44,097 nt of DNA from Oscillospiraceae bacterium (GTDB lineage: Bacteria; Bacillota; Clostridia; Oscillospirales; Ruminococcaceae). Below, piece by piece: positions 15,870 to 24,644 of this stretch (position 1 is the first letter of the stretch; every line of letters begins with the position of its first letter). The notes under the pieces were generated by a model, which was given only the letters and a program-made list of their open reading frames with translations, did no database searches and had not been told where the DNA came from. The translations under genes were made by a program, and so were the position numbers. The stretch is from the NCBI GenBank assembly GCA_020024285.1, contig JAHHTZ010000012.1, positions 1 to 44,097 on the forward strand, written 5' to 3'.

Positions 15870-17105
15870 TTATTTTGCCTGATAGAGCAGCGGATACTGC
15901 GCCCGGTCGCGCTTTCGCAGGAGGGCAAGGAGCAGGAGGTTGATTCCCCCAAGTGCAAGGATGCCAAACCAGATGTAGGGCAGATCGATGCGCTCGCTCA
16001 AAAAGCCTGCAAAGGACAGGCACAGCCCCTGAAGCAGCATCGAAGAAACCGTGATGACAGAGCTGATCCTTCCGCGGTGGCTCGACGGCACTCTTTTTGT
16101 GATGTACGGCTTGTTCCCCAGCGTGTTGAGGATTTCCCCGAAGGTAAACACCACCATCGAAGCATAGTAGACCGCAAGTCTGCCCCCCGCCAGCATCACG
16201 CCTGCAAAGCCCAGCATCTGCAAAAGCTCCCCCAGAAGGAGCTTGCCGGTGTCCTTGACCCGCTCAAACAGACCTGTGCACAGCGGCGTCCCGATGATGA
16301 CGACAAGGGCGTTGACGCTGGTGAGCGTTCCGAGGACGAGCGCGCCCTTGCTGCCAAAGAGCTGTTCGAGGGTCATCGGCAGCATGTACCCGTTGCCGAT
16401 CTGGTACAGCGCGCTGACAAAGCCCATGCACAGCGCAAACAGGACGAGCACCGGCGCTGTCGAAAAGACCTCGCGCGTCGATGCGTTCTCCAAGGCCTCC
16501 TCATACTGCCCGGCAACGGTGGTGTTGCGCGACGGGGTGATGTCCTTGATAAAGAAGAAAATCAAAACGGTGGAGGAAAACGTCGCCGCGCCGCTGATGA
16601 AAAACGCGAGGGAAAGGTGGTTTTCAAAGAGCAGACCTCCGAGGGTCGGCGCGAGGACAAGCCCCAGATTCATCCCCATGTAGTTTAGGCTGTACGCCCG
16701 CTCGCGCTCCTCCTGTGTGCTGAGGTTGGCAACGAGCGTATCGTAGCTCGGTGACTCGATCTGTGCAAAGATACCCGATATACAGAAGATGACGACGAGG
16801 AAGCGGCTCATGGGCAAAACCGCACAGAGCAGATACCCTGCAACCGTCACAAGGTCGCAGATGACGATGATGTTTTTCTTGTTGAAGCGGTCCGCCAGCT
16901 TGCCGCCGATGAGGGTGCAGGGCAGCAGGATGATGCCCACGAGGATCATCAGGTTTGCGACCTCTTTGGCGGAATATCCAAGCTTATTTTTGAGGATAAG
17001 CGTGAGCATCGGCCAGATGAGTCCCCCCATCGCGGTCACCACTCTGCCCCAGAACACGATGTACAGCTCGCGCCTGAGTCCCCGATACTGATTGAGCAGC
17101 TTCAT
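15870..17105 (-). CDS. MFS transporter
   Basis: This 411-residue, 12-helix major facilitator has the loop 2-3 motif GGKLADRFNKKN and a second-half counterpart near GTPLCTGLFERVKDTGK. It belongs to the drug/efflux-like MFS group, with substrate unknown. ATG at 17105 follows gaaggaggg. It lies 35 bp downstream of the GGDEF-EAL gene on the same strand and is probably co-transcribed. The last residues (LLYQAK) lie in duplicated sequence. Confidence 0.88.
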   Translation of the reverse strand: MKLLNQYRGLRRELYIVFWGRVVTAMGGLIWPMLTLILKNKLGYSAKEVANLMILVGIILLPCTLIGGKLADRFNKKNIIVICDLVTVAGYLLCAVLPMSRFLVVIFCISGIFAQIESPSYDTLVANLSTQEERERAYSLNYMGMNLGLVLAPTLGGLLFENHLSLAFFISGAATFSSTVLIFFFIKDITPSRNTTVAGQYEEALENASTREVFSTAPVLVLFALCMGFVSALYQIGNGYMLPMTLEQLFGSKGALVLGTLTSVNALVVIIGTPLCTGLFERVKDTGKLLLGELLQMLGFAGVMLAGGRLAVYYASMVVFTFGEILNTLGNKPYITKRVPSSHRGRISSVITVSSMLLQGLCLSFAGFLSERIDLPYIWFGILALGGINLLLLALLRKRDRAQYPLLYQAK

Positions 17106-17140
17106 GTTTTTTTCCCTCCTTCAAAAAATCGAGCACAAAT

Positions 17141-20100
17141 TTACCCCTGCTGTCCCCCAATCAGATGGTAGACGTTGTCAAGCTCCATCGGCTTATAATA
17201 GTAAAAGCCCTGAATGAGGTCGCAGCCTGCCTTCTGGACAAGCTCCCTTTGGAACTCGGTTTCCACGCCCTCCATACAGACCTTTTTGCCAAACTGGTGA
17301 CAGGCATAGACGATACTCGTGATAAAGCTGCTTTTTTCGGAGGAATCGCTCATCTCCAGCAGCAGCGAGCGGTCGAGCTTGATGATGTTGGAGGGATAGC
17401 GCAGCAGGACGCGCAGCGAGGAATAGCCGCTGCCAAAGTCGTCGAGCGCGATGCGGATGTTGAGCTTTGTGCATTCCTCCACAAAACGGTCGAGCTTTTC
17501 GGGCTGGCTGTCCATGCAGCTCTCGGTCAGCTCCAGCACGATATGCTCCCCGCCCAGCTGATACTTTTGCAGTGTTTCGCGCAGAAAGGGGATCAGTCCC
17601 TCGTCACTCAGCTGCTGGAGGCTGACGTTGACGGTGAGGTAAAAGTTCTCCATCAGCGTGGTGAGGCGCACGCAGGCGCGCACCGCCTGCTCAAAGACCC
17701 AGCGCCCCGCAAGATGGATCATCTGCTCGCGCTCGATGATGGGGATAAACGTCGCAGGCGAAACGTTCTGCCCGTTGTACTGCCAGCGCAGCAGCGTTTC
17801 TCCGCCCACCGGCAGTCCCGTCTGCGCCGACACGACAGGCTGGATCACGATGCGAAAGTTCTCCATCCCGTGCAGGACATTTTCGATCAGACGGCTTTCC
17901 ATGCTGGCAACCTGCTTGATTTTTTGCAAGCTCCCCACCGAATCGTCGAGAAACGGCTGATCCGGCGTCTGGTTTGCCACCTTGCTCAGGGAGATGACGT
18001 TTTCGATCAGATCCTGCGGCATCACGTCCTCAGGAAGGCAGCGCAGCAGCACAAACGAGCAGGTGGACGCTGTGGCGATGCCCATGCTGTGGTAGACCTT
18101 ATCGACGATCCTGCGGATCTCCTCGATCAGCTCCTCCCCGCTTTGGGGGCATTTTGCGTCCAGCAGACCCAAAAAGCGTGTCCCGCTCAGGCGAAAGAGC
18201 GTGATCTCGTGGGCGAGCGCCTCGGTGAGCTTGCCGGCGATCTCGCAGATGAGGTTATCCCCGTAGTCGCGCCCGTGGTTGTTGTTGATCTGCATGATGT
18301 TGTGCAGCGAAAAGCCGATCACCCGGTCGTACCGTTTGAGCTCCTTATTTTTTTCAAGCTGCTTGACAAGGACTGGCTCGGTCGGGAGATTGGTGAGCGG
18401 GTCGACCACAAAGTCCTCGTCCTGCTGCGACATCCTCCCTGCAAAGAACAGAGGGGTCGTGCCGTCCTCGCTCCATTTGATCTGCCCATAGCAGCGCACC
18501 CAGATCCGGTTCCCGTTGGCATCCTGCACCTGATAGCGCAGGTCGTGATACTTCTGCTTTTTGTGCAGGAGGGCATCCACGTCCCGCTCAAAGCGCTCGC
18601 GCAGCTCGGGGTCCTCGATGCGCACGCCCCATTCCTTCACCGGGTCGGAGATGATGTTGCTCGAAAAGCCGAATTTGATGCGCATATTTTCTGAAATATA
18701 GTAGATCCTCTGCTGTATGTCGCCAAAGAAGAAATAGCTTGTCTTGTTTTCCTGCCCCAAAACCGAGAGCAAAAACGCGACGTCGCAGTAGGTGTTGGAG
18801 AGGAACCTTTGCAGCACGCCCTGTGGGGTATTTTCCGGCGCAGAGCATCCGCCGGACTGTGCAGGGAGTCCGCTCCCCTGCATGAGGGCGCTGCGCAGGT
18901 CGCGTGCGCGGTACATGCTGTCGTTTGCACGGGTGAGGACCGTCTCGACGTCGATGGGCGCTTCGTCCGACCATGCGCCGCCGATGGAGAGCTGACAGGT
19001 GCTTTGCAGCATATGAAGGCGCAGGGCATCCAGATCCTGCTCGATGGTGCTGCGGTCGGTGTCGCGGTAGAGCGCCACAAACTCGTCGCCGCCCACGCGG
19101 TAGATCCATTTGGTGTGCAGCGAGTGCTGCATCAGGCGATAGCACCGGCGGATCAGCTCGTTTCCTGCTTCATAGCCCTGTGTCCTGTTTGTTTCCTTGA
19201 GGCCGTTGATGTCGCAGTATATCGCCCCGAAGGAGTTCCACGTTCTGTACGATGCCGTATGCTCCTGCATGGCGTTGTGGTTGTAGGCTCCGGTGAGCAT
19301 ATCGTGATAGCTCATCTGGCGAAACCGCTGATACATGTCGCGCCGCTTGAGCTGCGGGAACAGATATTTCCCAAGCTCTCCCACCACCTGCTCCAAAAGG
19401 AAGAGCATTTCCTTTTCAGGGTTATCCAGCCCCAAAAAGCCCCGAAGCTCCCCCTTTTCGCGGATGGGTCCTGCCACAAGGGACTGGATGCCCTGCGGCT
19501 TCAGGAGCGAATAGGTGCTGGGGTATTTTTGATGGATCTCCTCGATGTCGCGGATGAGGATGGTGTTTTCCCTCGAAAAGCTCTCCATCCAATACTGCAA
19601 GTCGGACAGCGGGAGATCGTGCAGGAATTCCATCTGCGATGCCACCCCGTCAGCACACCATTCATAGGTGTTGCTGATGGTGCGGTTCTCAAAGATTTCA
19701 AAGAGGTAGGCGCGGTGTGCGCCGAACTTTGCCCCAAGATAGCCCAGCATCGTTTTGATGGACTGCTCCGGATTGGGCGCAGTAAAGAAGATTTGAAAGC
19801 ACTCGTTGACGATCGTTTCGCGGTTGAGAAGCTCGTGCCTTGCCCGCTCCATCCCCGAACGGCTTTGATTTTTTGCTGTTTCGATGCGGTATCGCCGCCC
19901 GTTGCACTCAAGCATCTTGTCGCGCACGAGAAAGCGGCGGTCGAGGATGAGGTTGTCGTGCGCCCAGAACAGCGAGCCGCTTGAGCGCAGCCTTTTGTTG
20001 TTGCAGAATTCGCACGGGGCATCCTGATTTTGCAGGACCTTATAGCATTTTTTGCCCTGATAGGGCATGGATCTGTCGTACCCCAGCAGCTCTTTGAGGC

Positions 20101-20200
20101 TCTCGTTCATGTAGATCAGTTCATAGCTGTCTGCATCGGAAACGTAAACCGCCTCGTCCGCATCCTCAAAATACTCAAACAGTTTTTTCAGTTCATCCAT
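17141..20200 (-). CDS. PAS-GAF-GGDEF-PAS-GGDEF(degenerate)-EAL c-di-GMP protein
   Basis: This 1019-residue cytosolic signalling protein has an N-terminal PAS-like domain (about 10-115, with a CEFCNN motif), GAF (about 130-290), an intact GGDEF at about 368-372 (YRVGGDEFVALY), a second PAS (about 470-590), a degenerate GGDEF (SGTRF, about 675) and an EAL domain (about 760-1015). The EAL side keeps its catalytic set: Glu in GGETLLRW, Asn in VNVS, ELTES, LDDFGSGYSS, KLDRS and MEGVET. It may therefore both make and break c-di-GMP, with the degenerate GGDEF as a possible regulatory GTP site. The C-terminal PAS-GGDEF-EAL half is paralogous to the protein at 42270-44024. Confidence 0.92.
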   Translation of the reverse strand: MDELKKLFEYFEDADEAVYVSDADSYELIYMNESLKELLGYDRSMPYQGKKCYKVLQNQDAPCEFCNNKRLRSSGSLFWAHDNLILDRRFLVRDKMLECNGRRYRIETAKNQSRSGMERARHELLNRETIVNECFQIFFTAPNPEQSIKTMLGYLGAKFGAHRAYLFEIFENRTISNTYEWCADGVASQMEFLHDLPLSDLQYWMESFSRENTILIRDIEEIHQKYPSTYSLLKPQGIQSLVAGPIREKGELRGFLGLDNPEKEMLFLLEQVVGELGKYLFPQLKRRDMYQRFRQMSYHDMLTGAYNHNAMQEHTASYRTWNSFGAIYCDINGLKETNRTQGYEAGNELIRRCYRLMQHSLHTKWIYRVGGDEFVALYRDTDRSTIEQDLDALRLHMLQSTCQLSIGGAWSDEAPIDVETVLTRANDSMYRARDLRSALMQGSGLPAQSGGCSAPENTPQGVLQRFLSNTYCDVAFLLSVLGQENKTSYFFFGDIQQRIYYISENMRIKFGFSSNIISDPVKEWGVRIEDPELRERFERDVDALLHKKQKYHDLRYQVQDANGNRIWVRCYGQIKWSEDGTTPLFFAGRMSQQDEDFVVDPLTNLPTEPVLVKQLEKNKELKRYDRVIGFSLHNIMQINNNHGRDYGDNLICEIAGKLTEALAHEITLFRLSGTRFLGLLDAKCPQSGEELIEEIRRIVDKVYHSMGIATASTCSFVLLRCLPEDVMPQDLIENVISLSKVANQTPDQPFLDDSVGSLQKIKQVASMESRLIENVLHGMENFRIVIQPVVSAQTGLPVGGETLLRWQYNGQNVSPATFIPIIEREQMIHLAGRWVFEQAVRACVRLTTLMENFYLTVNVSLQQLSDEGLIPFLRETLQKYQLGGEHIVLELTESCMDSQPEKLDRFVEECTKLNIRIALDDFGSGYSSLRVLLRYPSNIIKLDRSLLLEMSDSSEKSSFITSIVYACHQFGKKVCMEGVETEFQRELVQKAGCDLIQGFYYYKPMELDNVYHLIGGQQG

Positions 20201-20254
20201 ATGGCACGGTCCTCTCTGTATTCTCTCATAAATACCTTTTAAAATATCAGCTCT

Positions 20255-20283
20255 ATTTTAACAGATTTGCGCTTGCTTGTCAC
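20255..20283 (-). promoter_or_regulatory. Promoter of the GGDEF-EAL/MFS unit
   Basis: Minus strand GTGACA (20283-20278), 17 nt, TAAAAT (20260-20255), 55 bp before the start codon. Confidence 0.65.
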
Positions 20284-20326
20284 CATTTTTCCCCTGATTG
20301 TGCGCCGCTTTGTGAAGATTTCGGCA

Positions 20327-20354
20327 AAAGAGCCGCAGAATCCTGCGGCTCTTT
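20327..20354. terminator. Terminator of the zinc operon
   Basis: A 12-bp perfect stem aaagagccgcag / ctgcggctcttt with a 4-nt loop, with TTTT on the minus strand after the hairpin. It lies 13 bp beyond the last zinc-operon gene. Confidence 0.88.
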
Positions 20355-20367
20355 GCAGCGGTCTATT

Positions 20368-21186
20368 CTATTGAAGCACAAACTCTGCGCCGCGCTCCGT
20401 CTTAAGCTCAATGGACGAAACCTCCAGATAAAGATTCGAGAAAAATCCGTCCTGCTCAAGCTTTGGCGTCCCCACGACGCGGATCCAGTCGTTTTCCTGC
20501 GGGAGCTCCCCGTCATACCGAAGCAAAAATCCGCCCCAGCCGTCGTTTCCGCAGCAGCCGGGACCGCGGCGGTACACAGAAGGGCACGTTTCTCCCCCGT
20601 CCCATGAGGTGAGCAGCGAATACATCCCCTCCACAACGATGGTCTTGTCCTTGTAGTCGTCGAAGTTAAAGTAGATGTCGTTGATTTGGCTCAAAAACAT
20701 CTTTTCCCCGATTTCAAGCACCTGTGAGGAATCCTCCGCCGCAGAGGAGCCGCCCTCTAAAGAGCTACTCTCGGAAGTGCTACTCTCGGAAGTGCCGCCC
20801 TCTAAAGAGCCATTCTCGGAAGAGCTACTCTCGGAAGTGCCGCCCTCTAAAGAGCCATCCTCGAAAGAGCCACTCTCCGCGGATTCGGCAGGCTCTGTTT
20901 CCTCCGGTGCGCCCTCCGGGTCCTCCGCCCTCGATGTCAGACCGGGTTCGGCGGGGTCGTCCGGGAGGGGAGCAAGTCCCGGTGATGGAGTGCGCTTTTT
21001 GGGGATTGGTTCCCCCGATTCTTTTAGTTCATCGAGGGAAATAAGCTCCGATTGGGGCTTCGACGCTGCCTGCTGCGTCCCGGACGCAGCAGGTGCAAAG
21101 CCATAGCCTGTTCTTGCGCCTGCGCTGGCGCAGCCGCAAAGAATCGTACCGAGAATCAGCGCAATGCATCCTATTTTACGCTTCAC
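20368..21186 (-). CDS. Lipoprotein with DUF1980 (YcgQ C-terminal-like) domain
   Basis: This 272-residue lipoprotein starts at GTG 21186, overlapping the znuB stop by 11 nt. Signal peptide KRKIGCIALILGTILCGC ends in a lipobox Cys. A long Ser/Glu/Gly-rich linker (about 75-170) is encoded by tandem repeats (about 20751-20875). The C-terminal domain (EKMFLSQINDIYFNFDDYKDK.. and GPGCCGNDGWGGF..) matches the DUF1980 domain of YcgQ-type proteins, with its conserved CC and W. Such domains are linked to Zur-regulated zinc loci. Here it stands alone without the permease partner, so it may be a surface zinc-handling factor. Confidence 0.8.
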   Translation of the reverse strand: MKRKIGCIALILGTILCGCASAGARTGYGFAPAASGTQQAASKPQSELISLDELKESGEPIPKKRTPSPGLAPLPDDPAEPGLTSRAEDPEGAPEETEPAESAESGSFEDGSLEGGTSESSSSENGSLEGGTSESSTSESSSLEGGSSAAEDSSQVLEIGEKMFLSQINDIYFNFDDYKDKTIVVEGMYSLLTSWDGGETCPSVYRRGPGCCGNDGWGGFLLRYDGELPQENDWIRVVGTPKLEQDGFFSNLYLEVSSIELKTERGAEFVLQ

Positions 21187-22009
21187 GCTGCATCGCCCTC
21201 CTTCCTGCCCCGATCGCCCAGTACACAAAAAACACTGCCATGTTGCACAGCACGATGCTTGCGCCCGTCGGGGTGGCATAGCGGTAGGAGAGGATGAGCC
21301 CGCTCCACAGGCACAGCACGGAGAGCACCGCCGCGTTGAGCACCACGGTCAGAAATCGCTTGCACACGCGCATCGCCGTCAGCGACGGGAACACGATGAG
21401 GCTCGTAATGAGCAGCGCCCCCATCATGCGCATCCCCAGCACGATGACAAGCGCCGTCAAGAGGGCGATGAGCAGATTGTACCGCTCAGTGTTCGTGCCG
21501 GTTGCCTTGGCGAACGGCTCGTCGAAGGTCACGGCAAAGATGCGGTGATAACACAGCACAAACAGCACAAGCACCACAAGGCAAAGGGCGATGCTCAGGT
21601 TCACGTCGCTTTGTGACATGCTCAAAATACTGCCGAAGAGGTAGTTGCACACATCGGTGTTCATGCCCGTTGTCATGGAGATGACGGTCACGCCGATTGC
21701 CAGCGCCCCCGTGGAGATCAATGCGATGGCGGCATCGCCCTTGATTTTGCTGCTCTCACGGATGCGCAGCAGGAAGAACGCCGCCGCCACAACGACAGGG
21801 ATGGACACCGTCAGCGGAGCCATGTTCATCGCGGTGGCAAGTGCCAGCGCGCCGAATCCCACATGGGACAGCCCATCCCCGATCATCGAATACCGCTTGA
21901 GCACAAGGCTCACCCCCAGAAGGGACGAGCACAAGGCGATCATCGTCCCCACAAGGAAGGCGCGCACCATGAACGGATAGGAGAAAATCTCCTGCATCAA
22001 ACTAAGCAT
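21176..22009 (-). CDS. znuB: Zinc ABC transporter permease
   Basis: This 277-residue integral membrane permease of the ABC-3 (ZnuB/TroCD) family has about eight helices, including the family-typical DGLSHVGFGALALA near residues 44-57 and GALLITSLIVFPSL near 200. The start at 22009 overlaps the end of znuC by 8 nt, so the two are translationally coupled. It moves Zn2+ received from ZnuA, powered by ZnuC. Confidence 0.95.
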   Translation of the reverse strand: MLSLMQEIFSYPFMVRAFLVGTMIALCSSLLGVSLVLKRYSMIGDGLSHVGFGALALATAMNMAPLTVSIPVVVAAAFFLLRIRESSKIKGDAAIALISTGALAIGVTVISMTTGMNTDVCNYLFGSILSMSQSDVNLSIALCLVVLVLFVLCYHRIFAVTFDEPFAKATGTNTERYNLLIALLTALVIVLGMRMMGALLITSLIVFPSLTAMRVCKRFLTVVLNAAVLSVLCLWSGLILSYRYATPTGASIVLCNMAVFFVYWAIGAGRRAMQREA

Positions 22010-22724
22010 GGGATGCACCTCCCAAAAAGCGCTGCCCGATTTCGCTGCGCTCGTATTCCGCGGCAGTTCCGTAAAAGAGCTGCTCCCGGCACAGGTGGAG
22101 GATGTGCTTTGCGTGGGACACTGCCGCCGCGACGTCGTGCGACACCACGATGACGGTGATGCCCAGTTCACGGTTGAGGCGGTCGATGAGGGAATAAAGC
22201 TCCTGCGTCGCGACGGGGTCAAGCCCCGCAGCCGGCTCATCGAGGAGGATGAGCTTCGTTGCGGCGCACAGGGCGCGCGCCAGAAGGACGCGCTGCTGCT
22301 GTCCGCCCGAAAGCTCGCGATAGCATCGGTTTTTGAGCGGTTCGATGCCCATGCGCTGCATGGCAGAGCCGGCGGTGAGCTTTTCTCTTTTGGTATAAAA
22401 CGGTTTGCCCTGCATCTGGTTGAGGCAGCCTGACAAAACCACCTCCCAAACGCTTGCCGGAAAGTCCTTCTGCACGGCGCTCTGCTGCGGCAGATAGCCG
22501 ATTTCGCGCGCAAGCAGCCCGTGTTCGAGCGTGATGCTCCCGCTTGCAGGCTTTATAAGTCCGAGCAGCCCCTTGATGAGGGTGCTTTTTCCTGCTCCGT
22601 TTTCCCCGACGATGCACAGATGGTCGCCTGCTTCCACCTTGAAGCTCAGTCCCCGGACCGCCGTGATCCCCTCGTAGGCGAAGGCAAGGTCACGGCATTG
22701 AATCAGATACTCTTTTTGTTCCAT
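22002..22724 (-). CDS. znuC: Zinc ABC transporter ATP-binding protein
   Basis: This 240-residue ABC ATPase has Walker A GENGAGKST, Q-loop near GYLPQQSAV, signature LSGGQQQR, Walker B LILLDEP and switch His in VVSHD. Start at 22724 follows aaggag; the ATG seven codons upstream lacks a ribosome site. It lies 25 bp after znuA and is the energy unit of the zinc importer. Confidence 0.95.
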   Translation of the reverse strand: MEQKEYLIQCRDLAFAYEGITAVRGLSFKVEAGDHLCIVGENGAGKSTLIKGLLGLIKPASGSITLEHGLLAREIGYLPQQSAVQKDFPASVWEVVLSGCLNQMQGKPFYTKREKLTAGSAMQRMGIEPLKNRCYRELSGGQQQRVLLARALCAATKLILLDEPAAGLDPVATQELYSLIDRLNRELGITVIVVSHDVAAAVSHAKHILHLCREQLFYGTAAEYERSEIGQRFLGGASHA

Positions 22725-22749
22725 GCTGGTTTCTCCTTTGCACATCGCG

Positions 22750-24282
22750 TCAGCTCAGGGCAGCGCGCAGGACTTCGAGATTTTTCTCCATGAGGGAGAG
22801 ATACGTTTCGCCCGCCTGCTGTTCGTCCCTTGTGAGGTTGTGGCACGAGTGGAGCATCGCCTTTTTGGCTCCCGTGGCTTCGCAGATGGTATCCGCGAGC
22901 TTCCCGTTGGAAAGCTCGATGGTGAGAACAACGGGGATCTCCTCCTCCTTCACCTTGTCGATGAGAAACGCAATGGTACCAGCACTCGCCTCGCTCTCGC
23001 CGGAACAGCCCGAGAAGGCGGCGTAGTACGTCAATCCGTATTCCTCTGCAAGATACCGAAACGGAAAGCGATCACCAAAGAGAACGGTTTTGCGTTTTGC
23101 ATGCTCCGTCACATCGCGCAGCTGGGAATCCAGCTCCTGGAGCTTTGCAAGATACTGCTCGGTGTTCTTTTGGTAGACAGCGGCGTGTGCTTTGTCCTTC
23201 TCGCACAGGAGAGCGGAAATTTTCTCCACGATTTTTTCTGCATTTTTGGGAGAGGTCCAAACGTGCTCGTCGATTTCTTCCTCATGCTCATGCTCGTGCG
23301 AATCCTCGTCTTTATGATGAACATGGCTCGCGATCAGATCACTGATGTCCTCGGCGGTGGCATCAAAATCAAAGAAGGTCGGGTCCCATTCCTCGCTGCG
23401 GAGGATGGCGTCGATATCCTCTTCGCCGTAGCGCAGGTGGACGTGTGCCGGCTCGTTGTCGTGCTCTGCATGAGGTTTTGAATCAACACGGTGGTCGTTC
23501 AGGAGCAGATACCTCGGTGTTTTTTCGTCTGGCTCCTTCTTTTCGTAAACGTACCACACCGATTCGATGTCGCCGTCCTCGCTGCAAACGGTGCGGAAGC
23601 CGATGTAGGCATATTCTGCCGACAAAAGCTCGTTGTCCTGTTTGAGGAACACGGTGTCCCCCTCGATTTTTATTTCGTCAAACTCGGTGGATTTTTTTTG
23701 CAGGAAGCTCTGCTTCATCGCATCGAAGGTTGTTTCGTGCGCCTGCGCTTCCTCCTCGATATACCAGTCTAACGCACCGCCCGCAAAAACAGGCTGGACA
23801 GAGCGGAAACTGCCTGCAAAGTCAGCGAGAGGTCGATCCTTGATATCGCCTTCCACAATGTTTTCGTGATGGTGATGATGTCGATGTTCATGCTCATGCT
23901 CCATTCCTTCTGTGATTTCCTCCGCCACGGTGGGCACACAGTCCACAAGGCGCAGGGTGTCGGGGCGCTTGTCCCCCATCGAATCGAGGATTTTTTCCAC
24001 CCATACGTCGTTTTCGCCGCCTGTGTAAAGAAACAGGTCGCACGATTCGATGGCGCGGATGTCCTGCGGGGTCGGCTCGTACGAGTGGCTTTCCGCGCCG
24101 GGGCGCAGCAGCATCTTCACGTCGGCGTATTCCCCTGCGATCTGACGGGAAAAGTCGTACTGCGGAAAGATGGTCGTCACAACGAACAGCTTTTCCCTGT
24201 CCGATGCCTTCGATTCCCCACAGCCTGTCAGCGATGCCATCGCCACAGCAAGAGATACCATAAAAATCAAAAACTGTTTCAT
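22750..24282 (-). CDS. znuA: Zinc-binding lipoprotein ZnuA with inserted ZinT domain
   Basis: This 510-residue protein is far longer than usual ZnuA (about 300). Signal peptide ends in lipobox LTGC (C21). The N-lobe (about 30-125) has the zinc His in GAESHSYEP (H66). A His-rich stretch (129-139) is followed by a ZinT-like domain (about 143-322: DRPLADFAGSFRSV.., YLLLNDHR, HVHLRYG, EEWDPTFF..), a second His-rich stretch (320-334), then the C-lobe starting at DEHVWTSPKNA (H340). As in other clostridial members the C-lobe has FGDRFPFRYLAEEYGL and GCSGESEAS. In streptococcal AdcA, ZinT is appended at the C-terminus; here it replaces the His-rich loop. Confidence 0.93.
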   Translation of the reverse strand: MKQFLIFMVSLAVAMASLTGCGESKASDREKLFVVTTIFPQYDFSRQIAGEYADVKMLLRPGAESHSYEPTPQDIRAIESCDLFLYTGGENDVWVEKILDSMGDKRPDTLRLVDCVPTVAEEITEGMEHEHEHRHHHHHENIVEGDIKDRPLADFAGSFRSVQPVFAGGALDWYIEEEAQAHETTFDAMKQSFLQKKSTEFDEIKIEGDTVFLKQDNELLSAEYAYIGFRTVCSEDGDIESVWYVYEKKEPDEKTPRYLLLNDHRVDSKPHAEHDNEPAHVHLRYGEEDIDAILRSEEWDPTFFDFDATAEDISDLIASHVHHKDEDSHEHEHEEEIDEHVWTSPKNAEKIVEKISALLCEKDKAHAAVYQKNTEQYLAKLQELDSQLRDVTEHAKRKTVLFGDRFPFRYLAEEYGLTYYAAFSGCSGESEASAGTIAFLIDKVKEEEIPVVLTIELSNGKLADTICEATGAKKAMLHSCHNLTRDEQQAGETYLSLMEKNLEVLRAALS

Positions 24283-24330
24283 AAGCTCCTCCTGATTTTG
24301 TCGTAGTTTCTGTAAAAATCGAAGGGAGCT

Positions 24331-24615
24331 TTAATCGTCCATACGCACCTTTCGGCTCACCGGGGTCGGGCGGACAAGCATGGGCAGCACCACAAGAACA
24401 AGCAGCACGAGCTGCGCCGCGTGATTTTCTGAGGGTGCGCCCCCGCCTTTGAGCGTCAGCCTTCGCAGGTTTTCCTGCGCTGCATGGATGTGCGCGCAGA
24501 CGGCACAGTCCTCGCCCGTACAGATGTGGTCGATTTCCTTTGCGATATAGTAAAGGGAAAACAGCGAGATCAAAACAACGCTCACACACAGCATGAGCGC
24601 GATTTTTCGTTTCAT
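24331..24615 (-). CDS. Small Cys/His-containing membrane protein of the zinc operon
   Basis: This 94-residue protein has two predicted helices (about 5-26 and 67-83). Between them is HICTGEDCAVCAHIHAA, a cluster of three Cys and three His in about 15 residues that could bind zinc. Start at 24615 follows aaggggggac. It lies between zur (29 bp) and znuA (48 bp) in the same direction. Not a family I recognise. The position argues for a role in zinc uptake or sensing at the membrane. Confidence 0.75.
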   Translation of the reverse strand: MKRKIALMLCVSVVLISLFSLYYIAKEIDHICTGEDCAVCAHIHAAQENLRRLTLKGGGAPSENHAAQLVLLVLVVLPMLVRPTPVSRKVRMDD

Positions 24616-24644
24616 GCCCGGTCCCCCCTTTCTTCTGTCATCTT

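Larger units (their letters stand above)
15547..15890. repeat. Duplicated convergent gene junction
   Basis: Sequence around the 3' end of the effector-binding gene and the 3' end of the convergent MFS gene occurs twice: 15547-15640 and 15820-15890. Shared blocks are ccctccatcgacct and tttattttgcctgatag. The left copy keeps the terminator hairpin and the right copy lost it. The effector-binding gene uses the left copy and the MFS gene ends in the right copy. An ATG at 15652, after aggggggtgg, opens a 68-codon frame ending in the duplicated C-terminus. Confidence 0.8.

Noticed and set aside
17165..18694. 509-codon frame opposite the GGDEF-EAL gene
   Set aside because: The real gene on the minus strand keeps all EAL motifs; the antisense frame shows none.
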